A stretch of DNA of 64,000 nucleotides from Mangrovibacterium diazotrophicum (GTDB taxonomy: Bacteria; Bacteroidota; Bacteroidia; Bacteroidales; Prolixibacteraceae), in the NCBI RefSeq assembly GCF_003610535.1, contig NZ_RAPN01000001.1, positions 248,001 to 312,000 on the forward strand. The letters are read 5' to 3'. The notes under the pieces are model-generated. The model saw only the letters and a list, made by a program, of their open reading frames with translations, did not search any database and had not been told where the DNA came from. The translations under genes and the position numbers were made by a program. This document shows positions 16,529 to 24,671 of the stretch, in pieces (position 1 is the stretch's first letter; every line of letters starts with the position of its first letter).

Positions 16529-17068
16529 TTAGTTTCCTTCGATCCAACTAACTATTTTAGAATCATCCGGTTTTGTTTTCGGGCTTGCCATATCGACTAG
16601 GTTTCCGTTCTCGTCGATCAGGTATTTCTGAAAGTTCCAGCCTACCGACGAGTCCATGACACCATTTTCCGACTTTTCAGTCAACCAGTGGTAGATGGGA
16701 GCCATGTCGTCACCTTTAACCGAAATTTTGGACATCATCAGGAAAGTCACTCCGTAATTCTTTTGACAGAATTCCTGAATTTCATCGTTGGTGCCGGGTT
16801 CCTGTGCCAAAAAATTATTGGCAGGGAAACCAACAATGACAAAATTATCACCACCATATTTTTTATACAGAGCTTCCAATCCTTCGTACTGAGGTGTGAG
16901 CCCGCACTTGGATGCTGTGTTGACCACAAGCACTTTTTTGCCTTTTAAACTGGCCATATTGAAATCATTTCCGTCAATGTCTTTCACTGTAAAATCGTAA
17001 AACGATTTCTGCCCAAAACTCAAAAGGGCGGCAAAGACAAACACGATGATCAATTGAAACTTCTTCAT
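16529..17068 (-). CDS. Exported glutathione peroxidase-like protein
   Basis: 179 aa thioredoxin-fold peroxidase with an N-terminal signal peptide (MKKFQLIIVFVFAALLSFG). The catalytic (peroxidatic) Cys is in NTASKCG near residue 54, and the GPx signature continues GFPANNFLAQEPG; the Trp of the active site is in VGWNFQKYL. It probably acts in the periplasm on hydroperoxides, with thioredoxin-like partners rather than glutathione, as in most bacterial members. A cytoplasmic paralogue lacking the signal peptide is at 22485 in the peroxide operon. Confidence 0.92.
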   Translation of the reverse strand: MKKFQLIIVFVFAALLSFGQKSFYDFTVKDIDGNDFNMASLKGKKVLVVNTASKCGLTPQYEGLEALYKKYGGDNFVIVGFPANNFLAQEPGTNDEIQEFCQKNYGVTFLMMSKISVKGDDMAPIYHWLTEKSENGVMDSSVGWNFQKYLIDENGNLVDMASPKTKPDDSKIVSWIEGN

Positions 17069-17245
17069 ATTTTTCAGTTTTAATGAAAGTACATTTTCTA
17101 AAAGTATGCCAAAATAATAATTTTAAAATTATTGTTTAGTGCTGAAGTAAAAACAGCTGTTCCCTGAAAAAGTTTAGGCTGAAACAGTTAGAAAAACCCG
17201 CTGGAGTGTTAATAAAAATAGCTCCCGGAAATAGGCTAAAATGTT

Positions 17246-17253
17246 TATCTTTG
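17246..17253 (+). promoter_or_regulatory. Candidate -7 element of dnaX
   Basis: TATCTTTG fits TAnnTTTG and lies 18 nt before the ATG at 17272. It makes the upstream GTG at 17206 unlikely as the start. No good -33 TTTG is seen at the right distance. Confidence 0.45.
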
Positions 17254-17271
17254 ACCTTCACAAAGAAAACT

Positions 17272-19025
17272 ATGGAGAATTTTATTGTTTCTGCGCGTAA
17301 ATATCGTCCCGATACTTTTCATTCAGTAGTCGGTCAGGCGTCGATTACTTCTACACTTAAAAACGCCATAAAAAACAGGCAGTTAGCACATGCTTACCTG
17401 TTTTGCGGACCGCGTGGAGTGGGGAAGACGACTTGTGCCCGTATTTTCGCGAAGACAATAAATTGCCAAAATCTCACAGCCGACGTTGAGCCATGTAATA
17501 CATGCGAATCGTGCCAGGCTTTCAACACCAACCGTTCGTACAATATTCACGAATTGGATGCGGCATCGAATAACTCGGTTGAAGATATCCGTACGCTGAC
17601 TGACCAGGTGCGGATTCCGCCACAGATTGGAAAGTACAGCATTTACATCATCGACGAGGTTCACATGTTGTCGCAGGCTGCTTTTAACGCGTTCCTGAAA
17701 ACGCTGGAAGAGCCGCCTAAGCATGCACTGTTTATTTTGGCGACGACCGAGAAACACAAGATCATCCCAACGATTTTGTCGCGTTGCCAGATTTTCGACT
17801 TCAACCGGATTAAAATTGGCGATATAGCCGGGCATTTGGGCTACGTGGCCAAAAGCGAATCGGTGGAAGTTGAAAGCGAAGCCTTGAATGTGATTGCGCA
17901 AAAGGCCGACGGTGCCATGCGTGATGCTTTGTCAATCTTCGACCAGATTGTGAGTTTTTCCGGAAAAAACATCACCTACAAAAACGTTATCGCCAACCTG
18001 AATGTGTTGGATTACGATTTCTATTTCCGGTTGATTGACTTGTTCCTGAAAAACGACGTGCCGGGCTCGCTAATGCTTTTCAGCGAAGTGTTGGATCACG
18101 GTTTCGACGGTCACCACTTTATTACCGGTTTGAGCAGCCACTTCAGAGATTTGCTGGTGTGCAAAGATCCGATCACCGTGCAGTTGCTTGAAGTTGGTGG
18201 CGAGATTAAGGAAAAGTACAAACAACAGGCTGCCGCTTGCGAACAGGAGTTTCTGTTTGAAGCGCTGAAAGTGAGCAATGAATGCGATCTTCAGTATAAG
18301 ATCAGTCAAAACAAACGCTTGTTGGTTGAATTGGCCTTGATTAAAATGGCACAACTCACCTTAAAAAAAAAATAGCTGACGAAACGGATGAAGAGCAACT
18401 GGAACCGATCTTTGATCAGGTTCAGGCCAGTTCTGCTCCTGCTGCACCTAAAGCAGCGCCTCAGGTTCAGCAAAAAGCACCCGAAACAAGTTCGGAAGAT
18501 ACTTCAGCCGTTAAATTGACGACCAAAAAAGTCATTCGACGGAAGGGTAGCGGTTTTACGCCATCGATCAAAGATGCGCTTTCCGGAAAGTTCGCCGAGG
18601 AAAAAGTAGAGGAGAATGCCATCGAGAAGATGAAATACTACTCCGGTGAGCAGTTGGCCGAGCCCTTTACCAAAGAGGCCTTTGCTGAAAAATGGGCCGA
18701 GTACATGGAGCGACTTGCCGATCGTCCTTCGTTGAAAGCAACGCTCTCTCGTACCCCTGAAATCATTGACTCGTGCAAGTTGAAGCTGCAAATCGACAGT
18801 AATATCATGGATTCTGAAATCAGTAAGATCAAGCCCGACCTGGTTTCCTGGCTGAGAAAAGAACTTCGGAATACCAACATCGAACTGTTTACCGAGATTG
18901 TCGTAATGGAAAATAGCTCGGGGCGGCCTTATTCCGAAACTGAGAAACTGACGGAGATGATGAAGAAGAATCCGCACGTGAATTTGCTGAAGCAAACGTT
19001 CAATTTGGATTTTAGTGATCATTGA
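17272..19025 (+). CDS. dnaX: DNA polymerase III gamma/tau subunit, split by an A10 run
   Basis: Clamp-loader ATPase. The upstream frame (17272-18375, 367 aa) holds the AAA+ module: Walker A GPRGVGKTT (46-54), zinc cysteines 65, 75, 78 and 81, Walker B IIDEVHML, and the sensor/lid region, ending LTLKKK-stop. The stop (18373) directly follows ten A residues (18363-18372). The downstream -1 frame is open from the A run to 19025: a Pro/Ala/Gln-rich linker and then a ~170-residue C-terminal domain (KVIRRKGSGFTPSIKDAL onward). Joined by a -1 shift the protein is about 584 aa, normal for a tau-like DnaX. Either slippage makes both short (gamma) and long (tau) forms, or the run carries a sequencing indel. 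The ATG is chosen because MENFIVSARKYRP is the conserved N-terminus. Confidence 0.9.
18363..18372 (+). other. Slippery A10 run within dnaX
   Basis: Ten consecutive A residues immediately before the TAG of the upstream dnaX frame. In zero frame they read TTA AAA AAA AAA TAG and satisfy the A AAA AAA slippery heptamer. A possible hairpin (arms AACTGGAACCGATC and GATC-A-GGTT-CAGG-CCAGTT) lies at 18397-18432, rather far downstream (24 nt) for a classical stimulator. Confidence 0.7.
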
Positions 19026-19099
19026 TAAATTCTATTTTAAATAGAATATAAAAATTGACTAACGTTGCTCCGCCGTGTACGTTCTTGGCGGAAAATCTA

Positions 19100-19107
19100 T
19101 ATATTTG
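19100..19107 (+). promoter_or_regulatory. Candidate -7 element of ferritin
   Basis: TATATTTG fits TAnnTTTG, with an implied transcript start about 18 nt before the ATG at 19132. No TTTG at the ideal -33 position; the closest TTG (19084-19086) is too near. Confidence 0.42.
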
Positions 19108-19131
19108 AAAAAAACACAAAAAATAACCATT

Positions 19132-19644
19132 ATGCTTAAAGAAACAGTAGAGAAAGCGATAAACGCTCAGATAAATGCGGAAATGCATTCTGCTTATTTA
19201 TACCTTTCAATGTCTGCCTGGTTTCAGGATCAAGGACTTCCCGGTTTTGCCAACTGGATGAAAATTCAATATCAGGAAGAATTAACTCATGCCATGAAAT
19301 TTTTCGATTACGTGCACGAACGTAACGGTCGTGTGTTGCTGGAACCGATCGCAGCAGTTGATCAAGAATTCGAGAGCATCATCGACGCATTCGAAAAAAC
19401 ATTGGCACACGAGCAAAAAGTTACTTCACTAATCAATGGTTTGATGGATGTGGCTGTTGCGGCAAGTGACCACGCAACGCAAAGTTTCCTGCAGTGGTTT
19501 GTTGACGAACAAGTGGAAGAAGAATCTACCGTTAACGGTATTTTGGACGACCTTCGTTTGATCAATGGCCAGGGTAATGGTCTGTTCATGTTGAATCGTG
19601 AATTGGCAACCCGTTCATTTGTTGACAGTACCGCGGCAGAATAA
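19132..19644 (+). CDS. ftnA: Ferritin
   Basis: 170 aa four-helix bundle, non-haem ferritin that oxidises and stores iron in the cytoplasm. Ferroxidase ligands are at the expected places: E17 (AQINAEMHSAY), E50 and H53 (YQEELTHAM), with further Glu and Gln ligands in FEKTLAHEQKV and FVDEQVEEE. The ATG at 19132 is chosen because MLKETVEKAINAQ matches the family N-terminus; an earlier in-frame start at 19075 would overlap the promoter. It has its own terminator. Confidence 0.95.
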   Translation: MLKETVEKAINAQINAEMHSAYLYLSMSAWFQDQGLPGFANWMKIQYQEELTHAMKFFDYVHERNGRVLLEPIAAVDQEFESIIDAFEKTLAHEQKVTSLINGLMDVAVAASDHATQSFLQWFVDEQVEEESTVNGILDDLRLINGQGNGLFMLNRELATRSFVDSTAAE

Positions 19645-19665
19645 CATTCGATAAAAAGATTAACG

Positions 19666-19695
19666 AAAAGGCTGCCAGTTTTGGCAGCCTTTTTT
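19666..19695 (+). terminator. Intrinsic terminator after ferritin
   Basis: A 12-bp stem (AAAAGGCTGCCA, with its complement at 19682-19693), a GTTT loop and a T run. It separates ferritin from the downstream rel gene. Confidence 0.87.
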
Positions 19696-19702
19696 AATTT
19701 TG
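19695..19702 (+). promoter_or_regulatory. Candidate -7 element of the rel gene
   Basis: TAATTTTG fits TAnnTTTG and begins inside the T run of the ferritin terminator, 28 nt before the rel ATG. A TTTG sits only 11 nt upstream, too close for a -33 element, so the call is weak. Confidence 0.3.
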
Positions 19703-19729
19703 GTAGATCCGAAAAAGAAGGAATAAGAG

Positions 19730-21916
19730 ATGCACAAAGATATTGAACAAGCATGGCATAATTTGGAATCCGCATGTCGGGAGAACCTGAATGAGACAGA
19801 ACAGGCACAGGTGCGACGTGCTTTCGATTATGCTTACGACATTTTGGAAGAACGAAAGTGGACGACAGGCGAGACCATAATTATCCACTCGTTAGAGGTG
19901 GCGTTGGTTGTTGCCGAAGAGGTCAGTTTGGGCGTTGATTCCATTACTGCCGGTTTGTTGCACAATGTTCCTTACGAAGATGTTCCGAAAAAACCGGGTT
20001 TTAAGGAGATTGAAGATAATTTTGGGCCTGTGGTCAGAGGTATCCTCGAAGGGATGGCGAAAATCAATGCTTTAGGTACCGACACGGTTGGTCTCCACTC
20101 GGAAAACTACAGGAAATTGATGTTGGCCCTGGCCGGCGACGTTCGGGTGATCCTGGTTAAAATTGCCGATCGCCTGCATGTGATGCGTCATTTGGATAAT
20201 TACCCGGCTGCTTTTCAATCGAAGATTTCGGTTGAGACTTCACACTTGTATGCTCCACTTGCGCACCGTCTTGGTTTGTACTATGTGAATTCCGAATTGC
20301 TGGACTTGTGTCTGAAGTACCTCACACCGGATGCTTACAATCACGTTTCTGAATGTTTGACAGAATCGGAAACTGAGCGGAAAAACTTTATCGCAGCCTT
20401 TGTAAAACCAATCGAAGAGAAGTTAAAGTCGAAAGGATTCAAATTTGAAATGAAAGCCCGTACCAAGGCCATCAATTCTATTTGGAACAAAATGAAAAAG
20501 CAGGGCGTTCCGTTCGACGAAGTTTACGATATTTTTGCCATTCGCGTCATTTTGGATTCGGATCCGAAGGCGGAAAAGTCGGATTGCTGGCAGGTATATT
20601 CCATTGTTACCGAGGAGTATCAGGCCAATCCCGAGCGGATGCGCGACTGGATCACGGTGCCGAAATCAAACGGTTACGAGAGCTTGCATGCCACTGTTTT
20701 GGGCCCGCAGAAAAAATGGGTTGAAATCCAGATTCGGACCAAGCGGATGGATGAAATTGCCGAGAAAGGTTTGGCAGCCCACTGGAAGTACAAAGGCGGC
20801 TCGGCTTCCGCTGAAATGGAAAAATGGCTGGCCAGTGTTCGCGAGATCCTCGAAAACCCGGAATTGAACGTTGTCGATTTCATTGATGAGTTCAACACGA
20901 ATATTTATACCGACGAGATCTTTGTATTCACTCCGAAAGGTGACCTCAAACGTCTACCAGCCGGAGCAACTCTGTTGGATTTTGCCTATGAAATTCACTC
21001 CGTGGTTGGCGATCACTGCGTTGGCGGGATGGTTGACGGGAAGAAAGTGACTCTTCGTTACAAGGTGAAGAACGGCGAGCAGATTTCCATCGACACCTCG
21101 AATAACCAGAAACCCAAGTTGGACTGGCTGGATATTGCTATTACCAGCAAGGCGAAGAACCGGATTAAAGCCAGTTTGAATGAAGAACGCAAGCGCGAAG
21201 CCGAGAACGGCAAGGAAATTCTGACGCGGAAACTGAAGAACTGGAAAATTGAATACAACGACGAGCTGATCCGGACGCTGCTGAAGCATTACCAGTTGAA
21301 ATTGGCGCAGGATCTTTATTACAACATTTCGGTTGAGAAAATCGATACGTTAGATATTAAAGAGGTTATCACCGCGAAGGATGACAACCAGTCGGCAAAA
21401 TCGAAGCTGGAGGAAAGCCTGCCTGTCGAGCAATACAATGACATGGAATTCACCGGGGGAGACGATTACCTGGTGATTGACAACAATATAAAAGATGTAA
21501 CGCACAAACTGGCGCAATGCTGTAACCCGATCTTTGGTGATGATATTTTTGGTTTCGTCACCATTAAGGAGGGAATTAAGATTCACCGCAGCAGCTGTCC
21601 GAATGCCCGCCAAATGTTCGAGCGGTATCCGTATCGGATTATTCCGGCGAAGTGGCGCGACTCCAATAAAAAGAGTTCATTCCAGGCGACCATTAAATTG
21701 TCAGGAACGGATGACGTTGGTATTGTAGCACAAATTTCGCATGTTATCTCCAAGGATATCGGCGTTTCCATGCGTTCCATCAATATCGACTCAACGAACG
21801 GCGAATTTGAGGGCACTTTGCGTGTGTATGTCAATAATATCGAGCATCTCGAATTCTTGATGCGTAAATTACAGCATATTAAAGGTATTGTGCATGTGTC
21901 GCGTGCTGATGGTTAG
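19730..21916 (+). CDS. RelA/SpoT-family (p)ppGpp synthetase with altered HD motif
   Basis: 728 aa with the full long-RSH layout: HD-type hydrolase region (~25-200), synthetase (~230-370), TGS (~390-450), helical part, conserved Cys pair (QCCNPIFGDD), and C-terminal ACT (~650-725). The synthetase looks active: YDIFAIRVI, NPERMRDW (the basic RxKD-type loop), PKSNGYESLHA and EIQIRTKRMDEIAEKG. In the hydrolase, H53 is present but the HD pair reads H78-N79 (LLHNVPYEDV) where active enzymes have His-Asp; E83-D84 are kept. Loss of that metal ligand predicts weak or no ppGpp hydrolysis. A second RSH elsewhere in the genome would then be expected to hydrolyse. Single gene. Confidence 0.93.
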   Translation: MHKDIEQAWHNLESACRENLNETEQAQVRRAFDYAYDILEERKWTTGETIIIHSLEVALVVAEEVSLGVDSITAGLLHNVPYEDVPKKPGFKEIEDNFGPVVRGILEGMAKINALGTDTVGLHSENYRKLMLALAGDVRVILVKIADRLHVMRHLDNYPAAFQSKISVETSHLYAPLAHRLGLYYVNSELLDLCLKYLTPDAYNHVSECLTESETERKNFIAAFVKPIEEKLKSKGFKFEMKARTKAINSIWNKMKKQGVPFDEVYDIFAIRVILDSDPKAEKSDCWQVYSIVTEEYQANPERMRDWITVPKSNGYESLHATVLGPQKKWVEIQIRTKRMDEIAEKGLAAHWKYKGGSASAEMEKWLASVREILENPELNVVDFIDEFNTNIYTDEIFVFTPKGDLKRLPAGATLLDFAYEIHSVVGDHCVGGMVDGKKVTLRYKVKNGEQISIDTSNNQKPKLDWLDIAITSKAKNRIKASLNEERKREAENGKEILTRKLKNWKIEYNDELIRTLLKHYQLKLAQDLYYNISVEKIDTLDIKEVITAKDDNQSAKSKLEESLPVEQYNDMEFTGGDDYLVIDNNIKDVTHKLAQCCNPIFGDDIFGFVTIKEGIKIHRSSCPNARQMFERYPYRIIPAKWRDSNKKSSFQATIKLSGTDDVGIVAQISHVISKDIGVSMRSINIDSTNGEFEGTLRVYVNNIEHLEFLMRKLQHIKGIVHVSRADG

Positions 21917-21967
21917 CACGTGACCTTGCCTCATTTAAGCATTCTTAACATTCTATTTGAATCTATT

Positions 21968-21985
21968 TATATCGCTTGCGATATA
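21968..21985. promoter_or_regulatory. OhrR-type operator 1 (palindrome)
   Basis: TATATCGCTTGCGATATA is a perfect palindrome (8-bp arms, TT centre) placed just upstream of the ohr -7 element. It shares the core TATCGY-NN-RCGATA with the second palindrome at 22001. The ohrR gene lies at the end of the cluster. Confidence 0.72.
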
Positions 21986-21992
21986 AAATGTC

Positions 21993-22000
21993 TATATTTG
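21993..22000 (+). promoter_or_regulatory. -7 element of the ohr promoter
   Basis: TATATTTG fits TAnnTTTG and lies exactly between the two palindromes, with the predicted transcript start inside the second one. The TTG in the first palindrome (21976-21978) would be the -33 element, with a short 14-nt spacer. Confidence 0.6.
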
Positions 22001-22014
22001 TATCGTAAACGATA
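22001..22014. promoter_or_regulatory. OhrR-type operator 2 (palindrome)
   Basis: TATCGTAAACGATA is a perfect palindrome with 6-bp arms covering the likely transcription start. Its centre is 31 bp from the centre of operator 1, about three helical turns, so two OhrR dimers could bind the same face of the DNA. Confidence 0.68.
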
Positions 22015-22027
22015 TAAATAGGACGCT

Positions 22028-22465
22028 ATGTATACAACAAAAGTTACCGCAACAGGAGGCCGAAACGGCCGTGTTACCAGTGAAGATGGTATTTTGGATT
22101 TCAGTATTAAAATTCCAAAGGAGATGGGAGGTCCGGGTGGGGAATACACCAATCCCGAGCAATTATTTGCAGCAGGGTACGCCGCGTGTTTTGATAGTGC
22201 GCTTCAGTTCGTGATTCTGAAAGAAGGCCTAAAACAAAAAGAAACATCGGTTGAAGCCGAGGTTAGTCTGCACCGCAAAGGCTTGGAATTTGACCTAAGT
22301 GTCAAACTCACTGTGCGTATCAGTGATGTTGATTTGGACACGGCGAAAATGCTGACATCGATCGCTCACGCGACATGTCCGTACTCAAAAGCGACAAAAG
22401 GAAACATCAACGTTGAACTGGAAGTCATTGATTTTGTTTCTCAGGAAGTTCAAACCGAAGATTAA
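22028..22465 (+). CDS. ohr: Organic hydroperoxide resistance protein
   Basis: 145 aa OsmC/Ohr-family thiol peroxidase that reduces organic and fatty-acid hydroperoxides with lipoylated partners. It begins [16 protein letters not shown], with the two reactive cysteines in YAACFDSAL and HATCPYSKA and the Arg in [23 protein letters not shown] context. First gene of an ohr-gpx-ohrR cluster, preceded by two palindromic operators around its promoter; repression by OhrR and induction by organic peroxides is the likely regulation. Confidence 0.96.
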   Translation: MYTTKVTATGGRNGRVTSEDGILDFSIKIPKEMGGPGGEYTNPEQLFAAGYAACFDSALQFVILKEGLKQKETSVEAEVSLHRKGLEFDLSVKLTVRISDVDLDTAKMLTSIAHATCPYSKATKGNINVELEVIDFVSQEVQTED

Positions 22466-22484
22466 TTTAAATACAGAAAAAGCT

Positions 22485-22961
22485 ATGAAAACAATATATG
22501 ATTATAAAGCCAAATCGCTGCAAGGCAAAGAGGTGGCATTTGACGAATTTAAAGGGAAGGTTGTCGTTGTTGTAAACACAGCCAGTAAATGTGGATTCAC
22601 GCCGCAATACGCCGGCTTGGAACAGCTCTATGAAAAATATAAAGATCAGGGATTGGTGGTACTTGGTTTTCCCTGCAACCAATTCGGCAACCAGGAACCG
22701 GGCGGAGCCAAAGAAATACAAGAGGGCTGCCTGGTTAATTATGGGGTTTCGTTTCGCATGTTCGAGAAGATTGATGTGAACGGAGAAAAAGAACATCCTT
22801 TATATACTTTCCTGAAAGAAAAGCAACCCGGGATTCTGGGTAGTAAAATCAAATGGAATTTCACCAAATTTCTGATTGATAAAAATGGTAACCCGGTGAA
22901 ACGTTTTGCGCCGATTACCAAGCCCGAAAAAATGGAAAAGGATATTTTGAAACTATTATAA
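22485..22961 (+). CDS. Glutathione peroxidase family protein (cytoplasmic)
   Basis: 158 aa from the ATG at 22485; longer in-frame starts would run into ohr. No signal peptide. Peroxidatic Cys in [11 protein letters not shown] near residue 36, resolving-type Cys in [13 protein letters not shown], and Trp in KWNFTKFLI, giving the GPx triad. It starts 19 nt after the ohr stop, so it is co-transcribed with it and shares its operators. It probably reduces lipid or alkyl hydroperoxides using thioredoxin. An exported paralogue is at 16529. Confidence 0.95.
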   Translation: MKTIYDYKAKSLQGKEVAFDEFKGKVVVVVNTASKCGFTPQYAGLEQLYEKYKDQGLVVLGFPCNQFGNQEPGGAKEIQEGCLVNYGVSFRMFEKIDVNGEKEHPLYTFLKEKQPGILGSKIKWNFTKFLIDKNGNPVKRFAPITKPEKMEKDILKLL

Positions 22962-22967
22962 AATGGT

Positions 22968-23003
22968 AAATTGCAGGTAGCACTAAACACTACCTGCAAT
23001 TTT
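22968..23003 (+). terminator. Hairpin between gpx and ohrR (terminator or attenuator)
   Basis: A 13-bp perfect stem (22968-22980 with 22990-23002) with a 9-nt loop ends in a short T run, only 8 nt before the ohrR start codon. It could end the ohr-gpx transcript, partly block read-through into ohrR, or mask its translation start. Confidence 0.6.
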
Positions 23004-23010
23004 CAATACA

Positions 23011-23436
23011 ATGGAACAACTTAAACTCGACAATCAACTTTGTTTCCCGTTCTATTCTGTTTCGCGGATGATTATTCGCAAATATCAGCCGCTTTTGGAC
23101 GAACTGGAGATCACCTATCCGCAATACCTGGTTTTACTGGTGCTGTGGGAAACCGATTCTATGCCGGTAAACGACATTGCCAAACGCTTGTTTTTGCAAA
23201 CAAACACGGTTACGCCTTTGCTCAAGCGCATGGAAAGCCAGGGAATTATCACGCGAGAAAAAGCGACGGACGATGAGCGCAAAGTGATCGTTCGCTTAAC
23301 CGAGAAAGGAAAAGCCATGGAGCAGTTAGCTGCCGAAATTCCATTCAGACTCGCAGAAGCGATGAATAACTTTTCTATCGAAGAATTAACAGCGCTTCAC
23401 AGCACGCTCTATCGCATGATTGATCAGTTGAAGTGA
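23011..23436 (+). CDS. ohrR: MarR-family organic peroxide sensor OhrR
   Basis: 141 aa winged-helix repressor. The sensing cysteine is C11 in NQLCFPFYSVSR, and the following ITYPQYLVLLVLWE is the OhrR signature; the recognition helix region is LFLQTNTVTPLLKRM, and the wing is REKATDDERKVIVRLT. No second conserved Cys is obvious, so it looks like the one-Cys type that is inactivated by mixed disulfide or over-oxidation. It closes the ohr-gpx-ohrR cluster and is the natural candidate for binding the twin palindromes at 21968 and 22001. Confidence 0.95.
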   Translation: MEQLKLDNQLCFPFYSVSRMIIRKYQPLLDELEITYPQYLVLLVLWETDSMPVNDIAKRLFLQTNTVTPLLKRMESQGIITREKATDDERKVIVRLTEKGKAMEQLAAEIPFRLAEAMNNFSIEELTALHSTLYRMIDQLK

Positions 23437-23441
23437 ATTTC

Positions 23442-23663
23442 CTAATTCTTGTTTTTCTTACTCTTTTTATTCTTCTTTTTTTGTTGACCCGGTGCGTACT
23501 CTTTCGCGCTCTTTTCTCCGGTCAATTTTTTCATTTGCCCCGGCGGAATATCGCCATTAGCATTCGTTTTTACCGTTTGGTGTTTCCCGATAAAAATCGT
23601 TTTACACGACGAAAAGGTCAAAGTAGTAGCTAGCAAGAGTAATAAAATGCTCTTTGTTTTCAT
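23442..23663 (-). CDS. Small Lys-rich lipoprotein with PPGQxKK motif
   Basis: 73 aa. Lipoprotein signal (MKTKSILLLLLATTLTFSSC) and a short, very basic tail. The segment IPPGQMKKLTGEKSAKEYAPGQ is split here as IPPGQMKKLTGEKSA and EYAPGQ; I recognise it from small lipoproteins found across Bacteroidota that have no established function. The end is a run of Lys/Asn. It is convergent with ohrR (5-nt gap) and starts just downstream of the nitroreductase gene on the same strand. Confidence 0.7.
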   Translation of the reverse strand: MKTKSILLLLLATTLTFSSCKTIFIGKHQTVKTNANGDIPPGQMKKLTGEKSAKEYAPGQQKKKNKKSKKNKN

Positions 23664-23690
23664 GTTTCCAGTTTTATTTTGATGTAAAAA

Positions 23691-24287
23691 TTATTTGCGG
23701 ATCCACTCCGTTTTTTGAGCCGCCGGAATGCGCATTCTCGGTGGTCGTTGGAAATTTTCATCAGCTTCACCTAAAATGAAAAAGCCGATTGGTTCATCGT
23801 CGGCACCCAGTTCCAGGAAATCCCGCATTTGTTGCGAATAGCAAATACCGCCTGTGCTCAGGTATCCGGCAATATCGTAGGCTTCCAGACTCAAATACAT
23901 GTTTTCAACGGCACAAGCTACCGAAGCCATGTCCTCCTGTTTTGGGAAACGCTTGTATTGGTCACGTTTCGCGATAACAGCTACAATGTGTGATACGCGC
24001 TTGTGCTTATCTGCGTAAGCTTCAAATTTGAAATCCATGTATTTTTCAGCGGGGGTAATTTCCTTGAAAATTTGTTGCTGTACGGCGAAAAAGCGCTCGA
24101 CAGCGTCTTCTGCAAAAACTTTAAAGTGCCAGGCTTGAACCAGGCCGTGCGAAGGTGCCCAGCTGGCATTTTCCAACAGCTTTTCAATAACAGCGTCTTC
24201 AATTTTGCTGCCTTCTTTTAAGCCATTTACAAAGGTAGATTTGCGATTTCGAATCCAGTTTTCAATGTTTTCTGCTTTCGTTGTCAT
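23691..24287 (-). CDS. Nitroreductase family protein
   Basis: 198 aa from MTTKAENIENWI; a longer start at 24320 lacks support. FMN-dependent oxidoreductase fold of the NfsA/NfnB superfamily: IRNRKSTF near the N-terminus supplies the phosphate-binding Arg, WAPSHGLVQAWHFKVF is the second FMN segment, and DMASVACAVENMYLSLEAYDIAGYL with ELGADDEPIGFFILGEAD completes the domain. Closest to the YdjA/putative NAD(P)H nitroreductase type. The substrate cannot be told. It is divergent from the TPR gene, with 102 nt between starts. Confidence 0.9.
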   Translation of the reverse strand: MTTKAENIENWIRNRKSTFVNGLKEGSKIEDAVIEKLLENASWAPSHGLVQAWHFKVFAEDAVERFFAVQQQIFKEITPAEKYMDFKFEAYADKHKRVSHIVAVIAKRDQYKRFPKQEDMASVACAVENMYLSLEAYDIAGYLSTGGICYSQQMRDFLELGADDEPIGFFILGEADENFQRPPRMRIPAAQKTEWIRK

Positions 24288-24389
24288 GTCCAGTTTTTTA
24301 GGATTTAGTTGAAAAAACAAAATTCAAGCCGATTAGTTTGTAACTTCCGGCATTGTTTGCCCAATCGAACTACGTTGAAATGGAACACT

Positions 24390-24671
24390 ATGACTGAAGC
24401 TCAGCTTAAAAATATAAAGACTTTAATTGATCAAAATCAATTGGGTGAAGCTGTTGTAAGAATTGAACAACTGCTGAACTCGAGTGAAAAATCAGCAGAT
24501 CTTCATTTTCTATACGGACAGATTTTTCAAAAACGTGGCGAATGGGGACGGGCTATCAACCAGTTTCAGTGTGTCCTTGAGCTAGACCCGCAATTTCCCG
24601 GAGCGCAAAATCAGATTGAAATGGCCCGTTCTATTTTGGGATTTTACAATCCCGACCTGATGAATCCCTGA
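24390..24671 (+). CDS. Small TPR-repeat protein
   Basis: 93 aa from the ATG at 24390 (an in-frame TTG at 24309 would overlap the divergent gene). Two to three tetratricopeptide-like helices: residues ~1-33 (NQLGEAVVRIEQLL), ~37-55 (LHFLYGQIFQKRGEWGRA) and ~56-75 (INQFQCVLELDPQFPGAQ). No signal peptide or membrane segment. Probably a protein-protein interaction module. It ends one base before the tonB stop on the other strand. Confidence 0.75.
   Translation: MTEAQLKNIKTLIDQNQLGEAVVRIEQLLNSSEKSADLHFLYGQIFQKRGEWGRAINQFQCVLELDPQFPGAQNQIEMARSILGFYNPDLMNP

Noticed and set aside
18504-19022. Antisense frame opposite the dnaX C-terminal part
   Set aside because: A shadow of the tau-specific domain; nothing recognisable and no start context.
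17272-19025. dnaX as a pseudogene
   Set aside because: Both halves are intact with conserved motifs, and the break lies exactly at the known gamma/tau switch point in a homopolymer run. Slippage or a sequencing indel explains it better than decay.
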